DNA from: Meloidogyne chitwoodi
Taxonomy: Eukaryota; Nematoda; Chromadorea; Rhabditida; Meloidogynidae
Assembly: GCA_015183035.1 (NCBI GenBank)
Contig: JACZZP010000003.1
Location: 2,046,001 to 2,110,000 of the forward strand
DNA length: 64,000 bases
Direction: 5' to 3'
Position numbers and translations under genes: made by a program. This document shows, one piece after another, positions 20,201 through 33,100 of the stretch (positions within the stretch are counted from its first letter, which is position 1; every line of letters begins with the position of its first letter). The notes beneath the pieces were generated by a model that had not been told where the DNA came from, made no database searches, and worked only from the letters and a program-made list of their open reading frames with translations.

Positions 20201-23200
20201 ATTTTGAATAATTGTATTATTATTATTTTGATTTTCTTGTGTTAAATAATTTGATAATATTGTTTCAGGTGATCCTTATTATTTTAAATTAAATATAAAT
20301 ATTTATTATATTCTTACCAACTCTCAAAACTTGTCCTTCTCCATTAATCTGAATAATTAAATCAGCACGTGTCAAAAAATGTTCATGATGAGTGCACAAT
20401 ATAACTAACTTTCCTTTAGCTCTTAAAGCTTTTTCAATACAATTTTCATAAATATAAGATGCAACTGTTCCATCTAATGCTGCAAAAGGATCATCTAATA
20501 AATATATGAGTTTATTAGCATAAACAGCGCGGGCTAGTGCCAAACGAACTTTTTGACCTTTTTTAAATTATTACAAAATTAATTTAATTTTATTAAAATA
20601 CCTCCACTTAAATTAATTCCTCCCTCTCCTATTCGATAATTTTCTTTGCCCGGCATGCTCTCAATATCCATTGACAATGCACACACATCTATTGCAAATT
20701 GAAAACGTTCCAAACAAAAAGACTGTTCACATAATATATTTTCTTTAATAGTACCATTCCTAAGCCAAACATCTTGGCCTACATAAGCAAATCCTTGAGA
20801 AATAATATCTTCATTTAGTAAAATTGAAGGACCATCAATAATACTTTCTGCAAGAATTCCAAAAAGTAAAGTTGATTTTCCACATCCAACAGGACCGATT
20901 ACTCCTATTAGCATAACCTTTTAAAAATAAATAAATATTTTTAAAAATTTTATTTAAAAAAAACATACAGGCTCTCCTTTAAATCCAACCCCGGAGATCA
21001 CATTTTTTCCATCTTTCCAACCAAAAGAATTTTTTTCAAGTTTAATAATAGTTTTTGAATCAGAGGAAATTGATGAATAAAATTGTTTAAAATCTTTAGT
21101 TGAACTAATTTTAAAAAAGGAGTCGAAACGACGTTTGCTAACTAATCCGTTAATTATTGCACCAATTACCCAAGGAAATGAGTTTACTTTAAAAAAAATA
21201 ATTTAAATTAAAAAAAATAAAAGTAAATAAATACATGGAAGTATTAAAATATTAATCAAAGCCAAAGTAGTGAAAACTTTGGCTGCAGTCAATTGTTCAT
21301 GTAAAATTAAAGTAGAAGTAGCTAACATTAGCATTGTAATAAGAATTGGTGCAGAAGCCTATATTTTTAATTTAAATTAATAAATAAAAAGTTTATTTTT
21401 TACCCATAAGTAAACACATATTGCATCAAGAAATTTTATATAACGTAAATAAGTTAATTCACGTTGACGAATTGTATTAATTTTATTTTCAAAAAAGTTT
21501 TCCCAACAATTTAATTTAATTGTTCTCATTGAATGGCTTAATTCACTGACTTTAAAAATTTTTTTATTTTTTTTTAAATTTAATTTTATACCAAGTTTCA
21601 TTCGAGAATCCTTAATAATCATCAATTCATTAGAGAATTTACCAATTTTAGATGCTATAAATTTATTTAAAGGAATAAGAATTGCAGAAGCTGCTATACC
21701 AGCCAAAAATGATAATCCAATCTGTTAATTTTAACTTTTATAAAAATTAATTTTTAAAAACCTCTTTATATATTAAATAAAGTGCAATAATAAAATTCAT
21801 TGGCATACTCCAAAAACCTAAAAAAGAAAATTATTTTTTTAATTTTACCCCAATTTTACCATGAAAAGAAATAATAAATCCGTTTATTCTATCAACATCT
21901 ATACTCATTAAATTTATCAATTTACCAGAAGAAAATTCGTCACATATTTTATAAGCTGGAATGCGTAATAATTTTTCATAAACTGCTAATAGAAGAGAAC
22001 TCTAAAAAAATATTTAAGATTGTAAACCTGAAAACTTAAGATTGTAAACTTGAAAATAAAACTTGAGAAACAAATAAATAAACTTTAAATAATCATTAAA
22101 CTTTAAAAAATTAAACCTGCCTTTGCCTTAATTGCTAAAAGGTTGATCCAGTATCCAAAATGAAGATCACAAAGTGCAGAAATCAGCATTGTAACAAATA
22201 AAAGTGCACAACATTTATAGCCTGTAACCTAAAAATATTATTATTAAATAATAATAAATTTAAAATAAATAAAATACAAGTTCCATTTGTCCTTGCAATG
22301 AAGAAATTAACAGATGCAGAAGAATTGGACCTTTAATTTAAAAAAAATAAAAATTTATTTAAAAAATATTATAACTAGCAAATTTAAAAATATCTCCAAC
22401 AAATCGAAGAAGACCAAGCATAAAAAATTGGCGTCCATAGAATTTAAAAAGTATTGGAGCAAAATTAACAGTCTCTGAATCAAGTGAATTATTGAGAACG
22501 GAACCAAGCAATGTTAAATTTAAACTATTAGGCAATTCAAAAACATCATCTACCTAATTTTTAATTATTTTAATTTAAAATAATTTATACTTGTTTAAGA
22601 TTTCCTTTATAACCTTTTTTAATCAATTTATTAGTCCAAAGAAAGAATAACTCGGAAAAACTGAAAAAAAAGAAAAGAAAACAAACCTTTAAAAATTTAA
22701 TTTCTTACATAAATGGAATTGTCAGCCCTCTACGTTCTTGATAAATCAAAGGTGTTGTTATTCCATCATTTATGAGAGGGTCATTCTCTTCATTTAATCG
22801 AAAAAATCGTTGTTGAAAGTCTAGTGATTTCACAATTATTAATAAAAATAAAATCAATTGTCCAATTAAAGGTAAAATGCTGACAATAGTTGTATGATTA
22901 ATTAATCCAAATGAGATACATCTCTGCACAAATATTAATAAAAATATTAATGTAGTGATAAATAAGGGTAAAAGAAAAAGAGAAGACAATCGAATATTAA
23001 ATAATAATTGTCTAAAATATTAAATTATTTTTCAAATTAATTTAAAAAACATACCGATGAATAAAAAACAAAAAAGAAATAGCAATCCAAACAAAAGAAG
23101 AAAAAGAATTGCTTAACAAAATTACTAAAGGAATTTTAATTGAAATATGAGGAATCAAAAGAATAAATATTTGTATAAGACAAGATAAACCAGAAAATGC

Positions 23201-23465
23201 TGCACAATAAGCAAATTGAAGAGAAGATGAAAAATTATTATTATTCGTTGTGCCTTGGCCATTAACACGTACAAAAAAGAAATGCTAAAAAAATGTTTAA
23301 TTCCTTCTTATTTAAGTAATAATAAAAATTTACAATGATGCAAATAACAGCTAATAACAAATGTGAAGCAGAAACAGTCACAAACTCTATACAAGGCGAT
23401 AGAAAACCTTGACTACGTTCAGGCAGTTTATATTGCTGAAATTGGCAATAAGTTTGAAGATCCAT
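17299..23465 (-). CDS. MRP-type ABC transporter (ABCC subfamily, ABCC10-like)
   Basis: Many small exons from MDLQTYCQFQQYKLPERS (23465) to ..GPPSRFCQ and TAA (17299). N-terminal TMD0-like membrane segments (23465-22700) are followed by TMD1, then NBD1 (about 20914-20289) with Walker A GPVGCGKST, signature NLSGG and Walker B LIYLLDDP. TMD2 includes NPGLIGLAITYALS and FIETEK, then ELVSVERICDYI, very like human MRP7. NBD2 (18250-17299) has GRTGAGKST split by an intron, and IILIDEATAHMD. The Asp in place of Glu after NBD1 Walker B is usual for ABCC proteins. The NBD2 signature is ISFGECQ rather than LSxGQ. Expected role: ATP-driven efflux of organic anions or conjugates across a membrane. Confidence 0.85.
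19560..19800. repeat. ACAATTGTAAA-type intronic repeat
   Basis: An ABC-transporter intron with recurrent ACAAATTGTAAA and ACAATTGTAAAAAGTTG words in both orientations. Very AT-rich. No element ends identified. Confidence 0.4.
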
Positions 23466-24858
23466 TAAAATGAAGGGAAAAAATTAATATATCCTGTAAA
23501 ATTATTATTATTAAATTTCAAAAAAATTGCTAAAAAAATATTTAATTTTTCGATAACAAAAAATTAAGTCACAAAAATTAATTTAATATATTTAAGTAAA
23601 TTAATCACAACATTTGCATTAATTTAATAATTAAAGATATTTTTATCTTCTTATGAAATTGTTTTTTAAAATGCTCTATAATAATTTGCCTTATTTAGTT
23701 AATAAAAATGATTTAATATTTTAATTTTTAAACATTTTAATTAAATCCACCCTTTTTTAATAAAAAACATTAAAAAAATATTTAACTAATTTTTTAATTT
23801 GCGGCATTTTTACATAGTTAAAAATTGAAAATTATGACGAAGCGACAAGAAAATGAATGTGTGAAAAATAGATGGGAGAAAAAAATCACTGATACAGGCA
23901 TTATTTTATTGTTGGAATATTATTCATTAATTAGTGCCATGAACGAAGAAAAATTATTTTTTAAATTCAAACAAAAAAATACTTCGTTTATGGCAGTAAT
24001 TATTATTTTTTAATCTCTAACGACTAATTTTGTTGTAGGTAATATTTGGAAAAATGGAAAGGAGAAAAGATAGAAAAAAACAAGAATATTTTCGAATTAA
24101 AGATGGAAAAAAGTTCAAAAAAGGAAAAATTTTTAGTGCAAATATTTTAAACAAATATATATATATATAGAAGCTAAAATTGTGTAAGAAATAAAAAAAA
24201 TAGAGAAAAAGATAAAGATATAATTCCCCTCATTATTAATGTTATATCACTCGGAAGAGTTAAGAATGTGATCCGGCGGAAAACCTGAAAATAATTTTAA
24301 TAAATAATTTAAAAATATTAAGTTTTTTATAATCAAAAAAAACTTTTATTACAAATATTTTAATATGGATCCACTGAATAATTTAACAGAGAATCATTTT
24401 AAAAAAAATATTCCCATATTTTTTTAAAATTAATCATTTACCATCTTCATACTGTTTCCAAATCCTATACAACAAATTTTCAAAATCTGTGCAATATTGT
24501 TTAATGTCAAAAAGTGTGCTGGTAGTTCGAGCCTTCCAAACTTTTGCTCTAGTTTGATTCAAACTATTAAAAAAAATAATATTAATTATTAAAAAATCAA
24601 AATAATACAATTCTCTATCATTGCCAAGTCTTGAAGCAATCCTAACATAATCAGCTCTATCACGAGCAACTAATTCTGGACATCCAAGTGCATGTAGTTG
24701 ACTGGATGCAACTCTAGAGGCAAGTGTTTCAACTAAAAATAAATAAATGTTTTCAAAGAAAAAATAAAAAAAAATACGTGGCATTGTAACCATTGGTGTA
24801 CCAGTCCAGAGAATATCCATTCCAGTTGTATGTCCATTGCAAAGTGGTGTGTCCAAGC
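23342..24858. repeat. inverted segmental duplication, minus arm (functional copy)
   Basis: Counterpart of 11942-14236. It spans ABC exon 1, the 780-bp gap between ogt-1 and the ABC gene, and the ogt-1 3' exons. Reading frames are intact here, so this is the parental or at least the functional arm. It lacks the CGTACT-word MITE and shows a single TTTGTGAC at the equivalent site. Confidence 0.9.
23466..24246. other. intergenic DNA between ogt-1 and the ABC gene
   Basis: About 780 bp, AT-rich, with a TA microsatellite near 24155-24170. Presumably the ogt-1 3' region and the ABC promoter. The 62-codon plus-strand frame at 23825-24013 is unsupported. Its copy on the other arm is present but altered. 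Confidence 0.6.
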
Positions 24859-27800
24859 AAACATCAGCTAGTTGTCCTCTACGTACATGTTCCTCTTAAA
24901 AAAATAAAAGAGTTTAATGTAAATAATAAATTAGGGAATTTTAAAGTATAAATAAATCAAAAGAAATATTAAAAATGCTTCGTATCCTCAATTTCTCATA
25001 AAATACATAACCAAAAATTAAAGTAAAATTTTAAAATAAATTTAAAAAATTTATTACCCTTTGCCGCAACATTTGAAAATATAATTTTCTTCATATTAAT
25101 TCCTTTTTGCATACAAAATCGAGTAACATGTTGTTCGCCATGATAAGGAAAACGTAAGAGCCATAAAACAGAATTTGGAACCTTTTTAAATAAAAATATA
25201 AATAAAAAGAGAAAGAAAAGAAATTTTACCTGTTTGAGAATTTCACACCACATTTCAAGAGTTGGTGGATCAATTTTGTAAAGTTGATTAAAATTACAAA
25301 AAATTATAGCATCATCAGGCAGTCCATATTGCTGACGACTTGTCACCTTTTAAATCAAAATTAAAGTGAAATTAAGAGATTTTTTCTGATTTTTAATTCT
25401 AATTCATAAATAAAATTACCAAAATTGTTTGAGGAATTTCCTCTCCGGTAGCAGCTTTCACATGTGTATTTAATGTTGTTAATCCATTTTGAACAGGGAC
25501 TCCACTTACATTAGCAGCAATTAAACCATTTCCTATCATTTGTGACAACGTCTCAGTGGAAGTAACTTCAACAACAGGAACAATTACTTCTGTCATTTTA
25601 AATTCACGTTCAGGTCCATGCTGAACTTCGGCCTCTCGAACAAATGTCTAAAAATTTATTAAAGACATATAGAATTACACAAGAAACCAAATAAAAAAAT
25701 ATAAATTAAAAATTTCAACTTGAATTTACCCACTTTAAGTTCACATGCAGAACTGGAAAGTAATGGTTGAAGAGCATTTTGCGTTGCATTCACAACAGTA
25801 AGACAATCACGTTCTGGAAGAAGTCCATCTTTATCTTTGACAATAACACGTTCAGTAAGGTGAGCCAACATGTGAACATGATCTAAAAAAAGTTTATAAA
25901 AATAAAAAATATATTTAAAAAAAAAAATACCGCCAATAAAAAATGTATGTGGCATATAAGCCAATTTCTCGCTGTATGCATGTGCAAGTTCAATTGGTGA
26001 AGCTAAAAATAATTTTAAAAATAAACAAAATATTATTAAAATATTACTAATTTCATCAGTAATGATGTAGTCCATAAATGATGCTCCAGAAGTTCCAGGA
26101 TAACCCAACCACATGACCTAAAAAATAAAAATTGAGTATTTTAGAATAACTAAAATAAGCTAAAAATAAAAAATTAGATAATTAACCTGAATTGGAGCAG
26201 GTCTCAATGCAAATATTTCATTCCTTGCTCCTTTTGTGTATCCATTCATATTCTAAAAAATTAAATCCAAAAAAATATTTTAAAATAATAAATTATACAA
26301 TAAGAACGTGAATGCCATCCTTGTTAATTCTATCTGCTGCGATTCCATTACACGAAACCTAATAATTTAAAATTTATTTTTTAAATTAAAAGTAAAAATT
26401 CAGAAATCAAAAATATAATTAAAATATCCAACCGATGATAAATCAATAAAATGTTCACTCTCATTCATAATTTTTTGTCGAAAGTTTGTATTATCATTTG
26501 GAGATAGCGCATAACAAAACACTTCAACTCTAGAACGATCATGCATTCCAGGAATTGATTGCATTAAATGACTTGTTGGATGATTGCCTGAGAAAATAAT
26601 AATTACGTATTTAAATTTTTAAATAAAAAAGTACCAAAATCAGAAGAAACATAGCCAATTCGAAGACGACTTTTTCCTAAACGAATGCTAAAACGATCAG
26701 GAAAATTGTAGGGAGGTTTGTGAAGCACTTGAATTTTTTCAATACACAATTGTGCATGACGACTTGCAATTGCCTTAAAAAAAGAAAATATAGCTTTTAA
26801 GTTAATTTACTTTTCTTTGTTCATGTGAAAGTGGATATAACATGGAATGATGCGGATGCACAGACGGAAGACGTCTAAATTTATATTTTAAGTCATATAA
26901 AGTAAATAAAAACTTTTTTTGAAGCTGGTCCTCGACAATACTAACCAATTTTTTCATTCGTGCATTGTAATCAGACCTTAATAAAAATAATTTATAATAT
27001 AAAATTTAAAACAATAAATTACCAATCACAAATAATTTGCAAACAATGCGCAAGATTACAGAAAGCATCTGGAAAATCGCTCTTAAGTTTCAATGCTGTG
27101 GAATAACTAAAAAAACATTTTTAAATTCTATTTATTTCAAATTAGACCATTTAACAATATAAAATATTATCAAAATACAAAAATTTTAATAAAACCTTTG
27201 AATCGCCTCAGGAATATTTCCAGCATCCTTGTGGATACTAGCCAAATTACTTTGTGCATCTGCAAACGCTGGATTTATTTGAATTGCACGAGTATAGCAT
27301 TGTAATGCCCCATTAACATCACCCATTTCTTTGAGAGTATTTCCCATATTTGAATAAGCATCAGCAAATGTAGGGGAAATTCTTATTGCTTCTTTATAAT
27401 GTTCAATTGCGTCTTGCAAACGACCTAAATAAAAATATAGAAAAAATATCAAAAAAATTAAACCTTGTTGCTGTAAAATAGAAGCTAAATTACTATGCGC
27501 AGCTGCAAATTCTGGATAAATCTAAAAGTTATTAAGATTAAAATATTATTAAATTAAAATAACCTTTAGAGCTTCCAAATAAAGCCTTGTTGCTTCCTCA
27601 ATTTTCCCTTGCTCACGTTTTATATTAGCCAAATTATTTAATGAATCAGCGTGATTTGGGCAAAGTGTAAGAGCTAAAAAGAAATTTTAAAAGAAAAATA
27701 AAAATGTGGAAAAAATCCAACCAGTATTATAAGCTTGCTCTGCTTCAACAACCAATCCTTTCTCTTTAAGAGCATTAGCCAAATTGCAGTAAGCATCAGG

Positions 27801-29481
27801 AAAATTTGGTTGTAATTCAATCGCCCTCTTATACGTTTCAATGGCTAAATCCAAATGCCCTTGTTCATAATAAACACATGCTAAATTTCCATGCACAACA
27901 GCATGATTGGGATTTAATGCCAACGCACGAAGATAACAGGCAACAGCTCTAAATAATAATCAATGACTATCAAAACAAAAAATATAGAGAATATAGGATA
28001 AAGCGATGACAATAAACTATCCAAAATACCCACATTTATAATAAAGGTTAGTTTATTTTTGTAAAAATTCTTAGAAATTTTGACTCTGGAAGTACTCATA
28101 ATAACTAACAATAAGATTAAAAAATTTTTTGAAAAGAAGAAAGTTAAAATAACCTATCAAATATTCGTGCTTCCTTTAAGACATTCCCCATGTTTATCAA
28201 TGCATCAATAAAATTAGGATCAAGCGTAATTGCCTTCTCAAAGTGATGCAATGCTAACCAGAGTTCGCCTTGCGAGATTTAAAGTAAAAATCAAAATTGC
28301 AAAAAAAAACCTTGAGCATTGAAAACACAGCCCATATTTGACCAAGCAACCTGTTAAAATTTTAAAATTACAATTATTTAATTTAAAAATAAACAAACAG
28401 CAAAATGAGGTTGCATTTCAATAGCTTTAAGATAACAAACCTAAAAATCAAAATAAATAAAAAGATATAGAAAATAAAATGTTAAAGGTTCGTCGCTGCA
28501 TTCACGCGCATCTCGCTGTGTATCTTTTGACACTATTCACTTTAGTAATGCAAAAAAGCAAATATAAACCTTAGCTTCCTCAAATCGATTCATTGCCTGT
28601 AAATCATCTCTTTTTTAAAATCCAATTGCATATTTCATTACCTTAAATAGATTTCCCAAATCGCTACGAACACAATATAGGTCCTAAAAATAATAAAAGA
28701 AAAAATTAATTTAGTTTAAATTAACAAAGCAATTATTCAAAATATAAACTGGATTATATTGAAGAGCAGTTAAATAAGCCTGAATTGCTTGTTCAAGATC
28801 ACCAACGTAAACAAGTGCTGACGCCAAATTAATGTATCCATCGATGAAATCGGGTTTCAGTCGGACTGCTACGTGATAATTTTTGAGTGCCTCTGTCAAA
28901 TCGCCTTTCTCTTTATAAGCATTTCCAAGGTTACTATAGGCCTCTGCACATTCTGGATTCACTCTGATAGCAAGATTAGAATACTGCATTGATCTAAAAA
29001 ATTAAATTTAGCAACAATAAACAGAAAAAATAATTACCTTTCATAATTTTTCTGTTGAAAAGCAATAGAGGATAGCAAGAGAAGAACGCCAATATTATGT
29101 GAATTTTGTTGTAAAAGTGCTAAACAATGTTGTTCTGCCTTTGCATAATTACCTGCCTGATATTCCTTGTGAGCAATACCAAGTAACGCTAAAGGAAAAT
29201 AATATGAAAAATAAAATTAATAAAAACCTGAAGCATCAACAGCTCCTAAATTTGTATTTGTTGAAACAACAATGATGTTCTGTGGGTTTAAGATTTGCCC
29301 TTGTGTTAAAATGGCCGAACTAGTTCCTTGCTGGATTTGTAGTTGGGGAATAATTTTATGGGCACTGGAAGAAGTGTTTTGGAGTACCTACATTTGATAA
29401 ATAAATTTAATTTATGAGACCAACCTTTTCGAACGTGCTTGTCGTGAAATTGTAAAGTTGCTTTGATGAATTAGAATCCAT
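24247..29481 (-). CDS. ogt-1: O-GlcNAc transferase (UDP-GlcNAc:protein O-GlcNAc transferase)
   Basis: Transfers GlcNAc from UDP-GlcNAc to Ser/Thr of nuclear and cytoplasmic proteins. It runs from [12 protein letters not shown] (29481) to ..[11 protein letters not shown] and TGA. A Q/N-rich leader is followed by about a dozen TPR repeats (29200-27180; for example [39 protein letters not shown]). The catalytic part has [11 protein letters not shown] (region of the catalytic histidine), [39 protein letters not shown] (UDP-binding lysine), [19 protein letters not shown] and [12 protein letters not shown]. Order and spacing match animal OGT over full length. It is split into many exons by short introns. 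It is divergently oriented to cyclin T, and its 3' end is duplicated at 11942-12548. Confidence 0.95.
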
Positions 29482-30241
29482 CCATCAATTCTAAGAAAAT
29501 CTATCTAAAAAAGTAATTAACTGCGTGAGTATATAGCTCAGAAAGGAATAAGGAACCAAACATCAACGTTCAAAAGCGAGAATGAAAAAAGCTGATGGAC
29601 ATAAAATCGTTTTTGGAAATAATGGGGTGGTACCTGCTTCATTGAAATTTCAATCGATAAATCAGACAATAAATACTACAAAGAACAAATTAGAAAGAAC
29701 AAAGACTACGTGAGATAGAATGATATAATTTTGACAGATGTAGGCTAGAAAAATGAAAAATAAAAAGAACTATATTTAGAGAACATAAAAACCATAGAAA
29801 GTTGTTTAAGAATGAAGATTTTATATTTTTTCTCTAATTATTGAGAGAGACACGTCATAAACAGAGAAAAAGAATTCCTTAGTAACATAATTATATACTA
29901 CTCAGATTGTCTAGAATATTAGAGAGTATATGAAAGAAATAGGTTTAGTTTCTCTGGCGTCTGGGGGCAGGTTTCAAAAGAAATAAATCAACGTTCTAGG
30001 GATTAGTTGGAATTCGGCCAATCTCTACCTGGATATACAACAAATTACTAACTATTCTAGTCGAATGTTCTACTTTTAATAAGTAATTAATACCTAAATT
30101 TTTATCCTGTAGTTGAACACGTTAATGGACTTCGTTCTACTTTCTTTTTCGGAAATAATTACTCATTTTTGTTATTACTACTTTCGCAATTTTATTTTTT
30201 AATTCCAATTTAAAATTTTTAAGTTTAGATCCCAATTCAAG
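29482..30241. promoter_or_regulatory. shared upstream region of divergent ogt-1 and cyclin T
   Basis: 760 bp separate the two start codons, which face away from each other. No other gene is visible. It must contain both promoters and 5' UTRs. Less AT-extreme than neighbouring gaps. No specific binding site is claimed. Confidence 0.6.
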
Positions 30242-32216
30242 ATGACAGAACCAGTTCCATCATCTAGCAAACTTGGAAAGAAACCAAAATGGTATTTTGC
30301 GGACGATGAGCTTGCTCGGCTTCCATCTAGAATGTCTATGGATTCAGCTGCAGAGCTCAAATATAGAAGAGAGGCTGCAGAATTTATTCAGGTATAAATT
30401 GTCACATTTCATTCATTATTTGAAAATTTTATTTTTAGGAAATGGCGGAGCGGTTGAATCACAACGTTTCACAACACAGAGGACAAATGTATATTTATAC
30501 TTCTAAATATTCTTTGTTAAATGTATATGGTTTTTAAGCTAAAAACCCGAACTTTTTAAGCTTTGAAAAATCTGATTTTTTACATATAATTTTGGTTAAA
30601 TTTCTTGAAACATAGTAATCATAATTTTATTATCTGGATTTGGTTCTGCCTATGGATTTAACTTTATTAAAAATACAAAATGAAGAACTTTGAAAATTTT
30701 CTATTTTATAGCAATCAACATTGCATCTGCATAGCAATGATACATATGCACAGATTTTTCACCGTTCATGCATTCACCTTTTTCAATGGTCACAAAGTAA
30801 TTTTTAAAATTTTAAATCCAATGTTCTTTTATTTGGTTAGGATGTCGCCGCTGCTTGCTTATTTTTGGCCAGCAAAAGCGAGGAATGCCCGAGGAAGCTG
30901 GAGCACGTTGTGGAAGTTTGGTTTAGGTTGAAGTTCAGGAAAGCAGAAGTCCAGCCGCCGTTTACAGAAGCAGTCAGTTATTTGCAGAAAATTGGATTAC
31001 ACACTTTTTGTTCTATGCGAGGAACAAAAATTTTTTAGGCAAAAAAGAACGGCGCCAACCTTATAGTTTACCTGGAGGGCATTCTGCTACAGACGATTGG
31101 TTTAAATTTTTTAAGCTTACATTTAGATAAAAGTATAGAATTATAGATATGTTGAACTTTATAAATTCTTTGTTACACATTATTTAGGTTTCTTTTTAAC
31201 ATTTTCGTCTCTTCACAGATAGAAACAAAATTGTCATCTTTACTAAAAATTATTTTTTAATAAGAAATTTTTTTCTAGTCACTACCGTAATTTTTTGTTT
31301 TGACTAAATTCCTTCTTCTTACATAACTTTTCAAATTAAAAATCAACGTGTCTATAATTCTATATTTTTTATTAATTAATTTTTTCATATTTTTTTTAAA
31401 GGCTTTGAGCTGCATGTCGACCTTCCTCATCCTGTTATAATTATAAATATGAAGAAATTTAAACAAGGTTTCATTTAAAAAAAAAAAATTTAAGTTTTTA
31501 ATTTGACTTATTCTTCAGAAAGTCAAAAATTGACCGAGTGTGCCTATTGGTTTGCAACGGATATGTGAGTTTTTATTCAATATTTTTGTTGGATTTGGAT
31601 TTTACTCTAAAGCATTCAATTGACGAATTGGTGCATACGCTACAATGAAAAGGCAATTGCTTGTGTTTGCATTTATTTGGCTTGTAGTTGGGCGGACTAT
31701 GAAGTTTGATTCTTTTTAATTTTAAAAATTAAATCTTTAGAGAAAGAATTGAACGAGTTAAAATTGGTCTATTTTTTACTCGTTCAAATATTTATAAAAA
31801 ATAATTAATTTATTTACAATAAATAACCTTAAACCTTTTTTTTTGTGTTTTTTAATTTATTTCTCAGATTCCTGAAACAGATGGTTGCCCTTGGTTCAAT
31901 TCAATTGACCCAGATATGTCAGCAACACTTCTACACAGTTAACTATTTTAATTTATAAAAGATTTATATTTTAATTTGAGAACTCACTGATGAGTTTACA
32001 CGTGTCTACAAAGAATGTAAAGACTGCCACGCGCGGAGATTCATCCAAAAAGCAAAAAATGGGCCTATTTTGGCCAAATCTATAGCACAACTGCCTCCGC
32101 CACCTTCGCCACCGGTGCTTCAAACAAATATTAAAAAAGAAAACGGGATAAATAATAATAATACACACAGACAGTCATCAACAAATCATTCAATTAAATC
32201 TTCCCCTATTTGTTAA
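30242..32216 (+). CDS. cit-1: cyclin T (P-TEFb cyclin subunit)
   Basis: Starts MTEPVPSSSKLGKKPKWYFA, with the cyclin-T entry WYFADDELARLPSR, then EMAERLNHNVSQHRG, MIHMHRFFTVHAFTFFNGHK and AAACLFLASKSEECPRKLEHV (first cyclin fold). The second fold contains LIVYLEGILLQTIGFELHVD (joining 31060-31115 to an exon at about 31402-31466), PHPVIIINMKKF, LTECAYWFATDM, IACVCIYLACSWADYE and KLTDEFTRVY. The C-terminus is short with PPPPSPP and an NNNN run, ending SSPIC. Frames join across all introns. Expected role: binds CDK9 to phosphorylate the RNA polymerase II tail. It lacks the long His-rich C-terminus of vertebrate cyclin T1. I use the worm-style name; the exact paralogue is uncertain. Confidence 0.85.
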
Positions 32217-33100
32217 GGGAAAAAAATGTCACCTCATATATCTTTTTTTTTTGTTTTAATGTGATGTTAAAAAAGTGAGCTATTTTTCCAAGTCAGCGAA
32301 TTGTTCTTTTCTTTTTTTTTTTAATTTTGCCCTGACATAAAGGAAGGAAAAAAGGTTAATTTTTATTTTGTTTAATGGGTGGGTCTTGATTATTTTTTTA
32401 ATACTCAGACATTATTATACGACCCAAAAAGTCAAAAAAAAATAATTTTTCTGCGTAGATGATTTGGATAAGTTCATCTTCTCATCACTTCTTTTGACTT
32501 TTCTATTAAAGAATAATATATTCTTTAATTTATTCTCTCAATATATTTTTATTTGAGTTAATAAATGTTATCTTTTCATTCTTCTTCTCTCTTTCTTTAA
32601 TTTTATCCTCAACACAAAAACAAAAAATAATTTGTTATTTCTCTACACTGTAAAAGATCTCTGTTTTAATCTTTGACAAAAAAATGTTTTTTTTTTGGAA
32701 TTGGGAATTATTTTTTAATATAAAAGTGTTATTTTAGAAAATTAGTTAGGGTTTATAATTTAAAAATCCAAGCATTTTTAATTTGGATCGATGACTGTTA
32801 TTTTTAGTAAGAAAGGTAAAAACTGGCAGCTTGAAAAGAGAAATTTTTTTTTTAGTAAATGCCAAATATCTAGGCTTTTTGTTTGCCTCTTTCCATGCTT
32901 TTCCTTTATATTTTAGAGATATTAGGGGAATAAAAGTTTCTCTAAAATTTCTGTCTCTTCTTTTTGATGAGTTAGTTCCAGGCACCATTTTAAGAAAAAA
33001 AGAGAAAATTGTTAAAAATGTTCTCAAAATTTAAATAAAGCTACTAAAAGTCCAAAGCCTTTAAAATGGTTATTATTATTTAAAAATTGAAGAGAGGCAA
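32217..33100. other. cyclin T 3' region and receptor promoter, no gene seen
   Basis: About 880 bp. Overlapping open frames on both strands at 32746-33034 lack start context, splice signals or recognisable motifs, and I do not call them. A poly-T tract at about 32685-32695 and AT-rich DNA suggest 3' UTR and spacer. Confidence 0.5.

Noticed and set aside
31275..31466. 63-codon minus-strand frame
   Set aside because: It covers the cyclin T exon at about 31402-31466, which restores the second cyclin fold on the plus strand.
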